64,000 nucleotides of DNA from Arthrobacter citreus. Its GTDB lineage: Bacteria > Bacillota > Bacilli > Bacillales > Bacillaceae_G. Positions within the stretch are counted from its first letter, which is position 1, and each line of letters begins with the position of its first letter. A program made the position numbers and the translations under genes. Shown one piece after another: positions 1 through 8,743 of this stretch. The notes below the pieces were generated by a model. The model did no database searches. It saw nothing but the letters and a program-made list of their open reading frames with translations, and had not been told where the DNA came from. Location of the stretch: contig CP053688.1 of the NCBI GenBank assembly GCA_013200995.1, forward strand, positions 4,216,001 through 4,280,000. The letters run 5' to 3'.

Positions 1-1
1 A

Positions 2-226
2 GCCGGTCCGGAACAAAGAGCAATCGTCATTGAACATCTAGTAAATCGATTTTTAAATTGCAAAGAAGAGAAAAACTATACGTTGATTCGTTACGATATT
101 ATTCAATGTATGAGAAATCTATATGATGCAGTTAAGAATGAAGAAATTAAGCAAAAGGCATTAGAGTTGATTGAAACCGAAGAGGATCTAAAGTATCGAA
201 AGAAATATATGACAGTGTGGAAGTGA
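2..226 (+). CDS. C-terminal end of an unrecognised protein (5' end outside window)
   Basis: An open frame enters from the left edge and stops at TGA 224-226, giving 74 residues. The peptide is charged and helix-rich, ending in RKKYMTVWK. It has the feel of a HEAT/alpha-solenoid tail, but I do not recognise the family and assign no function. It faces the downstream reductase gene, and the two share the bidirectional hairpin at 276-308, which supports a real gene end here. Confidence 0.6.
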   Translation, partial: AGPEQRAIVIEHLVNRFLNCKEEKNYTLIRYDIIQCMRNLYDAVKNEEIKQKALELIETEEDLKYRKKYMTVWK

Positions 227-275
227 AGCGCGAAAAAGTCTTCAGGGCTTCAATTTTTTTAGAAAAATGAACGAT

Positions 276-308
276 AAAAAAACGAATTCGCATGGAATTC
301 GTTTTTTT
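276..308. terminator. Bidirectional rho-independent terminator
   Basis: A 14-bp perfect stem (276-289 with 295-308) closes a 5-nt loop. The A-run on one side and T-run on the other let it work in both directions. It lies between the convergent partial gene and the reductase gene. Confidence 0.9.
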
Positions 309-316
309 GTTTTATA

Positions 317-1366
317 TTAGCTCATCATTTGTTTAATTAGCTCACGATTTCGTTTTTTAAATACTTCATTATGAGATGAAACCATAGCTGAACCGCTAGC
401 ATCAGGCTGAATATATTGCTTCGCTTTATTAACGGCATTCGCCGCATCCTGAAATGCGCCAGCAATCAATTGCAGTTTTCCTTCATGCATTAAAATATCG
501 CCAGCTGCGTAAATTCCTTCAATTGAAGTTTCACTCGTTGTATTACCTTTTATGTAGAAGTCTTGAATCATTTCTACTTTAATTTCACTATTATTAAGTA
601 AAGAAGTATCTTGTTCATAGCCATGGTTGATGATTACTTCGTCAATGGCTAAGTGAGATATTTCACCCGTTTCGTTATTTGACAGTTCAACTTTTTCGAT
701 CAACTCATGATTTTCACATGCGATCAGTTTTGTAATAGAAGTGTTGAATAGACACTCAACTGAACTATTCATTAATTGAGAGACTTGTGCTTCATGGCCT
801 TTAAGTGCATCTTTTCGGTAAGTTATATAAACTTTTTTGGCGATTGGCTCTAATTCATTAGCCCAATCTATTGCAGAGTTACCTCCACCAGAAACAATAA
901 CTGTTTTATCTTTAAATCGTTTAAGTGACTTAACTGTATAGTTTAAATTTGAAACTTCGAATCGTTCTGCACCATCTATATTTAGTTTAGTTGGATTTAA
1001 AATACCGCTTCCAACTGCAACTATGATTGTTTTAGAATAATGCAATTGACCTGAAGCTGTTTGTAAAATAAAAATGCCATTCTCATCTCGAGTGATCGTA
1101 TCGACCTTTTCATTTAATACAACAGTAGGATCAAATGTTAATCCTTGCTGAACAATTTGACCGATGAACTTTTCACCCGGAATTGGAGGCTGCCCACCAA
1201 CATCCCAAATCATCTTTTCAGGATAGCAATGAACTTTACCACCTAATTCAGATTGAAATTCTATAATTTTTGTCTTCATTTCTCTTAAACCGCTATAAAA
1301 AGCAGAGTAAAGTCCAGCGGGACCTCCTCCGATTACTGTTACATCAAATAGATCATTTATGTTCAT
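317..1366 (-). CDS. Ferredoxin/flavodoxin-NADP(+) reductase, thioredoxin-reductase-like
   Basis: A 349-residue cytosolic flavoprotein expected to move electrons between NADPH and ferredoxin or flavodoxin. The N-terminal FAD motif VIGGGPAGLYSAFYSG (about residues 10-25), a central NAD(P)H motif VSGGGNSAIDWA (about 160) and a C-terminal AAGDI FAD contact (about 292) match the YumC/YcgT type. The reading frame extends 20 codons further upstream, but ATG 1366 has GGAGTGAG at proper spacing, and a longer product would run through the promoter and Fur box. It is divergent from a siderophore importer, so a role in reducing imported ferric iron is likely (inference). Bacillus genomes usually carry two or more paralogues, so no symbol is given. 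Confidence 0.92.
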   Translation of the reverse strand: MNINDLFDVTVIGGGPAGLYSAFYSGLREMKTKIIEFQSELGGKVHCYPEKMIWDVGGQPPIPGEKFIGQIVQQGLTFDPTVVLNEKVDTITRDENGIFILQTASGQLHYSKTIIVAVGSGILNPTKLNIDGAERFEVSNLNYTVKSLKRFKDKTVIVSGGGNSAIDWANELEPIAKKVYITYRKDALKGHEAQVSQLMNSSVECLFNTSITKLIACENHELIEKVELSNNETGEISHLAIDEVIINHGYEQDTSLLNNSEIKVEMIQDFYIKGNTTSETSIEGIYAAGDILMHEGKLQLIAGAFQDAANAVNKAKQYIQPDASGSAMVSSHNEVFKKRNRELIKQMMS

Positions 1367-1395
1367 TACCGTCTCACTCCAGAATATTCTGTCAT

Positions 1396-1410
1396 TGATT
1401 ATCATTCTCA
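1396..1410 (-). promoter_or_regulatory. Fur box of the ferredoxin-NADP reductase promoter
   Basis: Read on the minus strand the site is TGAGAATGATAATCA, close to the 7-1-7 Fur consensus TGATAATNATTATCA. It lies immediately downstream of the -10 element at 1415-1420 and so covers the expected start of transcription, which fits iron-dependent repression. Confidence 0.8.
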
Positions 1411-1414
1411 ATAA

Positions 1415-1443
1415 AATATAAACCATTTTTAAGAATTTTTCAA
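1415..1443 (-). promoter_or_regulatory. SigA-type promoter of the reductase gene
   Basis: On the minus strand TTGAAA (1443-1438) and TATATT (1420-1415) are separated by 17 bp. The predicted start falls in the adjacent Fur box. Confidence 0.75.
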
Positions 1444-1464
1444 TGATTTAACGAAAATTTAATA

Positions 1465-1493
1465 TTGACATAATTAGTAAATAGAATTATATT
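1465..1493 (+). promoter_or_regulatory. SigA-type promoter of the siderophore importer operon
   Basis: TTGACA (1465-1470) and TATATT (1488-1493) have the ideal 17-bp spacing. Transcription would begin near 1500, just before the Fur box. Confidence 0.8.
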
Positions 1494-1511
1494 TACGAAG
1501 TGACATAGATT

Positions 1512-1530
1512 GATAATAATTATCATTATC
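1512..1530 (+). promoter_or_regulatory. Fur box of the siderophore importer operon
   Basis: The 19-mer GATAATAATTATCATTATC differs at one position from the classical Fur box GATAATGATTATCATTATC. It lies about 12-30 bp downstream of the predicted start, upstream of the ATPase gene. Confidence 0.92.
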
Positions 1531-1573
1531 ATTTTGATTGAGAAATAAATATAAAATGAATGGGGGTCCGTTT

Positions 1574-2419
1574 ATGGTACGGTTATATACTGATGAGTTG
1601 ACCATTGGTTACGGTGATCGTTTGATTGTAAAAGGCCTTAATATAAAAATTCCGGATAAACAAATTACAACCATTATTGGCTCAAACGGATGTGGAAAAT
1701 CGACACTTTTGAAGGCGATTACTAGAATTATCTCGCATCAATCCGGAACAATTATTTTAGATGGGGAAAACATTTCCTTAGAGAATACTAAATTACTAGC
1801 TAGAAAGATGGCAATTCTTCCACAAACTCCAGAGAGTGCGAGTGGGTTAACAGTAGGTGAATTAGTATCTTATGGTCGATTCCCATATCAAAGTGGATTC
1901 GGTAGACTCACAAAAAAAGATATTGAAGTAATTGACTGGGCGCTTGAAGTTACAGGTACAAAGGATTTTAAGTATCAAGCAGTTGATTCACTTTCGGGCG
2001 GACAACGTCAACGAGTTTGGATCGCTATGGCGTTAGCACAAGAAACTGAAATTATTTTCCTTGATGAACCTACTACATATTTGGATATGGCACATCAGCT
2101 TGAAATTTTAGAGCTGTTACAAAAATTAAATCAAGAACAGGACCGCACGATTGTAATGGTCTTACACGACTTGAATCAAGCAGCACGTTTTGCTGATTAC
2201 ATCATTGCAATGAAAGACGGAGAAATCGTAAAAGCAGGCTCTTGTGAAGAAGTCATTACTCATGAAGTTCTTAAAAAAGTTTTTTCGATTGATACAGTAA
2301 TTGGAAGAGATCCAAGAACAAATAAACCAATGTGCATAACTTACAATTTACTTAAGGGAGAAGAAAAAAATGAAGAAAATCTTAATACCGTTTCTTTTAA
2401 TATTCGTGCTAATTATTAG
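1574..2419 (+). CDS. Ferric-siderophore ABC transporter, ATP-binding protein (FecE-like)
   Basis: ATPase of an iron-chelate importer. Visible motifs are Walker A GSNGCGKSTLL (about residues 36-46), the signature LSGGQRQRVWIA (about 140), Walker B IIFLDEPT and the switch HD. ATG 1574 follows a GGGGG ribosome site; an in-frame start at 1538 would place extra residues over the Fur region. The last 50 bp overlap the next gene in another frame, so the final 16 or so residues are encoded where the lipoprotein signal peptide also begins. It is the first gene of the four-gene importer, an unusual order since the ATPase is often last. Confidence 0.93.
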   Translation: MVRLYTDELTIGYGDRLIVKGLNIKIPDKQITTIIGSNGCGKSTLLKAITRIISHQSGTIILDGENISLENTKLLARKMAILPQTPESASGLTVGELVSYGRFPYQSGFGRLTKKDIEVIDWALEVTGTKDFKYQAVDSLSGGQRQRVWIAMALAQETEIIFLDEPTTYLDMAHQLEILELLQKLNQEQDRTIVMVLHDLNQAARFADYIIAMKDGEIVKAGSCEEVITHEVLKKVFSIDTVIGRDPRTNKPMCITYNLLKGEEKNEENLNTVSFNIRANY

Positions 2420-3290
2420 TGCATGTAGTAATACAGCAGCAAGCAAGGATGATTCTAAGAATGAACCAAAAAAGTCTGGAACTATTACATATCAATCTCA
2501 AAATGGACCAGTTAAAGTACCTGCAAATCCTAAACGTGTCGTCGTATTATCATCATTCGCGGGGAATGTAATGTCTTTAGGGGTTAACATCGTTGGTGTT
2601 GATTCTTGGTCAAAGTCGAATCCTCGTTGGACTGAAAAATTAAAAAATGCTGAAGTAGTGTCAGATGATAATATCGAAAAAATTATTGAATTAAACCCTG
2701 ATTTAATTATTGGGTTAGATAGCGTTAAAAATCTTGATAAGTTAAAGAAAATTGCACCTACTGTTGTATACACATATGGAAAAGTAGATTATTTAACGCA
2801 ACAGATCGAAATAGGTAAATTATTAAATAAAGAAAAAGAAGCTAAAGCTTGGGTAGATGATTTCAAGACTCGTGCCGCGAAAGTCGGAGAAGAGATTAAA
2901 GCTAAGATTGGTCCAAATGCAACAGTTTCTGTCATTGAAAAATTCGATAAACAACTTTATGTATATGGAAACAACTGGGGTCGTGGCACAGAAATTATTT
3001 ACCAAGAAATGAAGTTGAAAATGCCTAAAAAGGTTGAAGAAAATGCGTTAAAACCAGGCTATTATGCAATCTCATTAGAAGTACTTCCTGAATTTATGGG
3101 AGACTATGTAATCTTTAGTAAATTCGATCAAGCTGATACATCTGTAGAAAAAACAAATACTTATAAAAATACACCTGCAGTAAAAAACAAACACGTTTTT
3201 GAAGTTAATGGAAGTGAGTTCTATTTCAATGATCCAGATACTTTAGATATGCAATTAGAGTTCCTTAAAAAGCAATTTTTAAGTAACTAA
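2370..3290 (+). CDS. Ferric-siderophore ABC transporter, substrate-binding lipoprotein (FecB/FhuD-like)
   Basis: A 306-residue lipoprotein that should capture a ferric chelate outside the membrane. The signal peptide ends in a lipobox LIISAC with the lipidated Cys at about residue 19, followed by a charged linker and a PeriBP fold (VPANPKRVVVLSS, then PDLIIGLDS). The ribosome site AAGGGAG lies inside the end of the ATPase gene, so the two are coupled. Substrate specificity (catecholate, hydroxamate or citrate) cannot be read from the sequence. Confidence 0.93.
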   Translation: MKKILIPFLLIFVLIISACSNTAASKDDSKNEPKKSGTITYQSQNGPVKVPANPKRVVVLSSFAGNVMSLGVNIVGVDSWSKSNPRWTEKLKNAEVVSDDNIEKIIELNPDLIIGLDSVKNLDKLKKIAPTVVYTYGKVDYLTQQIEIGKLLNKEKEAKAWVDDFKTRAAKVGEEIKAKIGPNATVSVIEKFDKQLYVYGNNWGRGTEIIYQEMKLKMPKKVEENALKPGYYAISLEVLPEFMGDYVIFSKFDQADTSVEKTNTYKNTPAVKNKHVFEVNGSEFYFNDPDTLDMQLEFLKKQFLSN

Positions 3291-3299
3291 CAAAAAAGA

Positions 3300-3325
3300 G
3301 AGTAGGAATCATAAAATTCCTACTC
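3300..3325 (+). terminator. Intergenic hairpin inside the importer operon, possible attenuator
   Basis: A 10-bp stem (GAGTAGGAAT with ATTCCTACTC) is followed by only a short T-rich stretch. It sits between the lipoprotein and permease genes. It could lower permease expression or protect the 3' end of the more abundant lipoprotein message. Confidence 0.6.
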
Positions 3326-3356
3326 TTTCATTCTATAAAGAGAAGATGAGGGGCTA

Positions 3357-4367
3357 ATGAAGCAGAATAATAAAGGGTCAATTCCGTTCTTTTTTAAACT
3401 TTTAATAGGCGTTATTATTTTTATTGCTATGTTTGTCATTGCAATCGTTTTCGGCGCAGCGGATACAACAGTGCGCGATGTCTGGAATGCGATTTTTACA
3501 AACTTAAATAATCAACAGATTTCTATTATTCGAGAGTTGCGGTTACCTAGAGAGGTAGCAGCAATATTTGTAGGAGCAGCTTTAGCAGTTGCGGGTGCAA
3601 TTATGCAGGGGATGACAAGGAATCCACTTGCAGATCCAGGATTGTTAGGCTTAACAGCTGGAGCAAACGCAGCTTTAGCAATTACAATGGCGTTCCTACC
3701 AAACGTAAATTATTTTGGGATTATGGTAGCTTGTTTTATTGGAGCAGCAGTTGGTTCACTGATTGTTTTTGGAATCGCTTCAGTCAAAAAAGGTGGATTT
3801 TCTCCTTTCCGGATTGTTTTAGCAGGGGCAGCCGTTACGGGCTTTTTAACTGCTATTTCAGAAGGCGTTGGAATTTACTTTAAAATTTCTCAAAATATTT
3901 CAATGTGGACTTCGGGTGGTTTAGTAGGTACTTCTTGGGGTCAAGTAAAATCAATTGCACCTTTTATTATAGTAGGTATAATAGTGACAATTTTTCTAGC
4001 ACGCCAATTAACAATACTTAGCTTAAACGAAGAGGTAGCGATCGGCTTAGGTCAAAATACAACAAGAATTAAAATAATCTTGTTTATCGTAATCATTTTA
4101 CTTGCTGGAGCAGCAGTTGCGCTAGTAGGAAATATGGCATTTCTAGGTTTAATGGTACCTCATATAGTACGTGGATTTGTTGGTACTGACTATCGATCTA
4201 TTATACCGATGTCTGCTATTTTTGGAGCTACATTCTTACTGTTGGCAGATACACTAGGTCGAACAATCAATATTCCTTACGAAACACCAGTTGCAGCGAT
4301 TGTCGCAATGATTGGCCTTCCATTCTTTTTAATGATTGTACATAAAGGAGGCAAAGAATTCTCTTGA
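3357..4367 (+). CDS. Ferric-siderophore ABC transporter permease (FecC/FepD-like)
   Basis: A 336-residue FecCD-family permease with about ten hydrophobic segments. The region REVAAIFVGAALAVAGAIMQ (near residue 65), followed by NPLADPGLLG, is the classic family signature. The conserved GLMVPHIVRGFVG motif near residue 265 is also present. The start has an AGATGAGGGG ribosome site. It overlaps the next permease gene by four bases, so the two should form a heterodimeric channel. Confidence 0.94.
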   Translation: MKQNNKGSIPFFFKLLIGVIIFIAMFVIAIVFGAADTTVRDVWNAIFTNLNNQQISIIRELRLPREVAAIFVGAALAVAGAIMQGMTRNPLADPGLLGLTAGANAALAITMAFLPNVNYFGIMVACFIGAAVGSLIVFGIASVKKGGFSPFRIVLAGAAVTGFLTAISEGVGIYFKISQNISMWTSGGLVGTSWGQVKSIAPFIIVGIIVTIFLARQLTILSLNEEVAIGLGQNTTRIKIILFIVIILLAGAAVALVGNMAFLGLMVPHIVRGFVGTDYRSIIPMSAIFGATFLLLADTLGRTINIPYETPVAAIVAMIGLPFFLMIVHKGGKEFS

Positions 4368-5374
4368 TCCAGCCTGCTATGATTAGAAAACAAAGATTAA
4401 TCGTAATAACGTTATTTATTCTTATTTGTGCAACAATGTTTATTGGAATGGGTATGGGATTTTCAGCTATTCCATATAGTAGACTACTCCCAACATTCTT
4501 AGGTGATGGTACATTTAAAGAACAGTTTGTCATTTTTTCAATTCGATTACCTAGAATGCTCATTACATTAATGGCGGGTATGGCGCTTGCACTATCGGGT
4601 GCAATTTTACAAGGGGTTACAAGAAATGATATGGCTGAACCAGGTATACTAGGTTTCAATGCTGGTGCCGGTGTAGCCATAACAATATTCTTTTTATACT
4701 TCCCGATTGAAGCAGGTTCATTTGTTTACTTAATTCCAATAATCGGATTTTGTGGCGCAATTGTAACCGCAGTCGTCATTTACTTATTTTCTTATAAGAA
4801 AAATTCCGGTCTTCAACCGATCAGACTAGTTTTAGTCGGCATTGGTTTTTCAATGGCCCTTTCAGGAATCATGATTGTATTAATTTCATCTGCAGAACGT
4901 GAGAAAGTAGATTTTATTGCGAAATGGTTAGCAGGAAATATATGGGGGACGGATTGGCCGTTTATTTGGGCATTCCTACCATGGTTAATAATCCTAATTC
5001 CATTTACACTATATAAAGCAAATACGTTAAATCTTCTTAATTTAAATGAACCTGTTGCGATCGGCGTAGGGGTTTCATTAGAAAAGGAAAGAATTATTTT
5101 AATGCTAGCTGCAGTTGCATTAGCAGCATCTGCTGTTTCATTAACTGGAGGAATCGCATTTATTGGTTTAATGGCACCGCATATTGCGAAAAGTTTGGTT
5201 GGACCACGAAATCAATTATATATTCCAGTTGCAATTTTAATCGGTGGTTTATTATTATTGGTTGCCGACACAATCGGACGAAACTTAACTAATTCGGAAG
5301 GAATACCAGCGGGAATTATCGTAGCACTAATCGGTGGACCTTATTTCGTTTATTTAATCTTAAAAAAAGCATAA
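4364..5374 (+). CDS. Ferric-siderophore ABC transporter permease (FecD/FepG-like)
   Basis: Second 336-residue FecCD permease, with LRPRML-type entry (IRLPRMLITLMAGMALALSG), NDMAEPGILG and GLMAPHIAKSLVG motifs. It starts at TTG 4364 in the overlap TTGA with the previous stop, behind AAAGGAGG, which implies translational coupling. An ATG at 4379 is the alternative start but lies too far from the ribosome site. The operon ends at the strong hairpin 5394-5442. Confidence 0.93.
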   Translation: MIQPAMIRKQRLIVITLFILICATMFIGMGMGFSAIPYSRLLPTFLGDGTFKEQFVIFSIRLPRMLITLMAGMALALSGAILQGVTRNDMAEPGILGFNAGAGVAITIFFLYFPIEAGSFVYLIPIIGFCGAIVTAVVIYLFSYKKNSGLQPIRLVLVGIGFSMALSGIMIVLISSAEREKVDFIAKWLAGNIWGTDWPFIWAFLPWLIILIPFTLYKANTLNLLNLNEPVAIGVGVSLEKERIILMLAAVALAASAVSLTGGIAFIGLMAPHIAKSLVGPRNQLYIPVAILIGGLLLLVADTIGRNLTNSEGIPAGIIVALIGGPYFVYLILKKA

Positions 5375-5393
5375 ATGAATTATGATCTTCAAT

Positions 5394-5442
5394 AAAAAAA
5401 GACATTGTGAACTGCATGATCAGTTCAGACAATGTCTTTTTT
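5394..5442. terminator. Bidirectional terminator between importer operon and xpt
   Basis: A long hairpin built on AAAAAAAGACATTGT and ACAATGTCTTTTTT, with an inner GAACT/AGTTC pairing, lies between two convergent genes. Confidence 0.9.
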
Positions 5443-5488
5443 GAATTAGGTATTTTAGAGAATGTAACTTAAAGTTTAATTCTGCGAT

Positions 5489-6091
<603 letters not shown>

Positions 6092-6097
6092 CTAGAC

Positions 6098-6160
6098 AAA
6101 AAAACTCAAAACATGTACTTCACTGTATAAAAAATGAGTGAAGTAACACATTTTGAGTTT
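6098..6160 (-). terminator. Riboswitch-controlled terminator of xpt
   Basis: On the minus strand a long stem pairs AACTCAAAA...TACTTCACT with AGTGAAGTA...TTTTGAGTT and ends in seven T. The 5' arm contains TGTGTTAC, which can instead pair with GTAACACA just after aptamer helix P1. Guanine binding therefore favours termination. Confidence 0.85.
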
Positions 6161-6192
6161 TAGATTCGCTCTTAAAATAATAGATGTGTTAC

Positions 6193-6263
6193 CACTCATA
6201 GTCGGTATATTTACGGTTAACCGGTAGAAACTTGTGAGCCATATCCTCACGATTATACGAGTG
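6193..6263 (-). promoter_or_regulatory. Purine riboswitch aptamer, guanine type
   Basis: Read on the minus strand, CACTCGTATAATC opens P1 and J1/2, GGATATGG and AGTTTCTACC form the P2/J2-3 core, and CCGACTATGAGTG closes J3/1 and P1. The discriminating position in GACTATG is C, as in the B. subtilis xpt guanine aptamer; adenine aptamers have T there. Loop complementarity of L2/L3 is maintained at a glance. Confidence 0.95.
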
Positions 6264-6347
6264 AATTTTATAATTTTAATGAAACTATAACATGTTAATA
6301 GTTTCAGGTCTAGCAATTAACATGTGTAAATTATTAACATTACAACA

Positions 6348-6908
6348 TTAACTGCAAATAAACTTTGTAAATTCATTTACTAAATCTCGGTCATAAACAG
6401 TGCCATTTAGTCTTTGAATTTTTTTTAACGACGATTCAATTGAACAACTTTTTTTATATGGACGGTCATGTGTTAATGCGTCAAAACTATCAATAATTCT
6501 CACTACTCTAGAATTAAAATCAATTTCGTCACCGCATAAGCCCTCATAGCCAGTCCCGTTAATATTTTCATGATGATAACGAACAGCGTTTAAGACTTTA
6601 TGATGATCTAAAAGATTCTTTAAAATGTCATAACCATACGTTGTGTGGTTCCTCATTAAATCCCATTCGTTGTCTGTAAGAGGGCCTTGTTTTTGTACGA
6701 TTTCATTTGGAATTTGAAGCTTTCCTATATCATGAACATATCCTATAAAATGCAATTGATTCGATTGAGGTAAAGTGAGATTTAGATGACTACTGAATCG
6801 ATAAAGCATTTCTCCGACACGCATCCCATGCATGAATGTTTCATAATCAAGTTTGTTTAAAAGATCGATTAATTCATTTGTGACTAAGTTTGGTCTTTTT
6901 TTTATCAT
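6348..6908 (-). CDS. Stand-alone HD-GYP-like phosphohydrolase
   Basis: A 186-residue protein made almost only of an HD-GYP domain. Visible are HDIGKLQIP (about residues 54-62), the PLTDNEWDLMRNHTTYGYDIL block, HHE (about 113) and DALTHDRPYK (about 146-155). The GYP signature reads GYE in NGTGYEG, so the Pro is lost while the metal-ligand histidines remain. The family hydrolyses cyclic di-GMP or related dinucleotides. With no attached sensor domain, partner and substrate are open. ATG 6908 has a modest AAGGTGA ribosome site. Confidence 0.85.
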   Translation of the reverse strand: MIKKRPNLVTNELIDLLNKLDYETFMHGMRVGEMLYRFSSHLNLTLPQSNQLHFIGYVHDIGKLQIPNEIVQKQGPLTDNEWDLMRNHTTYGYDILKNLLDHHKVLNAVRYHHENINGTGYEGLCGDEIDFNSRVVRIIDSFDALTHDRPYKKSCSIESSLKKIQRLNGTVYDRDLVNEFTKFICS

Positions 6909-6938
6909 AAAATCACCTTAATACTTAATTAGTAAAGT

Positions 6939-8372
6939 TTATTTTAAAAAATGAGCGATATGGTTAAGATCACGCTGTGACAGAGGTGGACTAATTACCG
7001 CAACAGGTATATTTTTTATATCAATATTAAAATCAGCGATAATAAAATCTACTCGTAGTTCGCTAATTCTTTCATTTGTTAATTCACCATTTTGAAGCTC
7101 GACAAATCGGATTTTATTACTAAATTCTTTTGTTAATTTTGCTGTTATATAATGTTGGACACCATAACCTTCACTAGTTATTAGTAGAACTCTATTTTTT
7201 ATAAAAGATAAATTAATAATGATTGCTTGAATATTTAATGTAATTTTAGCAACTACCTCATTATTTACTTCTGGATAAGAGAAATGTTTGCACCAATGAC
7301 GAAATACATTTTTTACATGATTAAATAATTCAGGATAACGCTTTTTAACGTAATCTGAAATTGGACAGGATCTATTTATTCTAGTGTTAATAAATAGAAC
7401 TAAGGAAAGGGCTCTAAATTGTTTTTGTAAAGTGAGAATAAAATCGTTATTACCATGTAAATTTAAATCAAGTTTATTTTCGAGCATCGTAACAAGAGCG
7501 TGTAATTCCAAGTAAAATTTCCCTGATTTATTATGGTAGAGTTTAATTACTTCGTCCTGATGTTCGTCTTCACTACAAAAATAAGGAAATGTAGAAATCA
7601 TTAGAGAAAGGGCAGTTATTTCATTCGATGGAATTAATATTTTATATGCTTTTTCTAGCTGCGCACAAATCTCAATTGCAACTGAATAAAACTTTGAGTC
7701 TTTTATATTGTTTGAGGGATTTATATCCAAGTGCAAATCTCTGTCGATTCTTTGGAGCATCGTGCCAACGTAGTAAATATATTTGAATGTTGTCGATGGA
7801 GATAATAATAAATTATTATTTTCAGCTGATATAGAAACAATTTCTTCAATCGTTGAAAACGATAGTGAATCATATGGCCATGTATTTGTATGAGAATAAA
7901 GTCCGTATAGTACATCACAGCATAAGATTCTTTTTTGAAACTCATTTCCGATTATTTCAAGGGGAGCACGCTTTAAAGTTAGGTTATACGATTTTAATAA
8001 AGTGTCTACCCGTTCAAGGATCTTATAAACAGTATTATGATGCGTATATAAAACCTTGCCTAAATCACTAATGTATTCAACATCCTTTATAAGGATAAAC
8101 ATGATGACTTGTAGTGACAGAGAATTCTTAACAAATAATGAACGGACTTGTTCTAGTGTAGAATTATTAGGGTTATTTATATAAATACCCTTTCCTTTAA
8201 TTGTTTCAATATGCCAACCTTCTGGGAATGTTGCGTTTATTATTTGTATATCAGTTCGAATTGTCTTTTCCGTACAGTTTAACTTTTTAGCAAGCTCCTC
8301 CGTTCTAAACCATTTTTCTTGACTGCTTAAAACATCAATTAATTGTAATCTGCGTAAACTAGCCTTATCCAT
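6939..8372 (-). CDS. Mga/AtxA-like PRD-containing transcriptional regulator
   Basis: A 477-residue regulator. The N-terminus carries an HTH_11 domain (LRRLQLIDVLSSQEKWFRTE, then LAKKLNCTEKTIRTDI), followed by an Mga-type second HTH (about 90-150), two PRD-like helical domains and a C-terminal EIIB-like fold (VLLITSEGYGVQHYITAKL, about 395-415). Size and order resemble B. anthracis AtxA and the Mga group. ATG 8372 has AGGAGATGGG; a TTG seven codons upstream is less likely. It is divergent from the small membrane protein and next to the bacteriocin cluster, so it is a candidate regulator of both (inference). Confidence 0.85.
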   Translation of the reverse strand: MDKASLRRLQLIDVLSSQEKWFRTEELAKKLNCTEKTIRTDIQIINATFPEGWHIETIKGKGIYINNPNNSTLEQVRSLFVKNSLSLQVIMFILIKDVEYISDLGKVLYTHHNTVYKILERVDTLLKSYNLTLKRAPLEIIGNEFQKRILCCDVLYGLYSHTNTWPYDSLSFSTIEEIVSISAENNNLLLSPSTTFKYIYYVGTMLQRIDRDLHLDINPSNNIKDSKFYSVAIEICAQLEKAYKILIPSNEITALSLMISTFPYFCSEDEHQDEVIKLYHNKSGKFYLELHALVTMLENKLDLNLHGNNDFILTLQKQFRALSLVLFINTRINRSCPISDYVKKRYPELFNHVKNVFRHWCKHFSYPEVNNEVVAKITLNIQAIIINLSFIKNRVLLITSEGYGVQHYITAKLTKEFSNKIRFVELQNGELTNERISELRVDFIIADFNIDIKNIPVAVISPPLSQRDLNHIAHFLK

Positions 8373-8510
8373 CCCATCTCCTACTTTTATCAATAAGTAA
8401 ATTTTTTGACTAACTAAATGTAATTCAAAACTTTGTGGTATGAATCACAAAAAATGTTATATTCCTAAAATTATTTTAATCCTAGATGGACGACAAAGGT
8501 ATGACTATTT

Positions 8511-8619
8511 TTACCGTTAAAAACGGTAATAATTAAATTAGGAATGTCACAAATAGTTTTGTAAATTGCTAAAAGCCATTTTATATATTAGCCGTTTTTA
8601 CCTATTGAAACGGTAAAAA
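8511..8619. promoter_or_regulatory. Inverted-repeat pair in the divergent intergenic region
   Basis: The first element is TTACCGTT-AAA-AACGGTAA (8511-8529), a perfect 8-bp palindrome arm pair. The second (8592-8619) carries CCGTTTTTACC and AAACGGTAAAAA, again palindromic around the same ACGGTAA half-site. Two operator-like sites about 80 bp apart between a regulator gene and its divergent neighbour suggest binding by that regulator, or possibly RNA hairpins. This is inferred from symmetry only. The rest of the 370-bp gap is AT-rich with nothing else recognisable. Confidence 0.5.
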
Positions 8620-8743
8620 ATAGCATAGGAAACTTTAATAGGCAAAGATATAATTTGATTGACAGAAGAGAAGCCATTTTAATTCGTAGATGTAGATAAT
8701 CATTAAAGTTTGGTGATCTAAAATTGATAATTGGAGGAGGGAA

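Noticed and set aside
4267..4680. Minus-strand 137-codon frame across the two permease genes
   Set aside because: Antisense to two well-supported permeases with no ribosome site or domain.
6092..6316. Minus-strand frame over the xpt leader
   Set aside because: It coincides with the riboswitch aptamer and terminator, which explain the sequence better.
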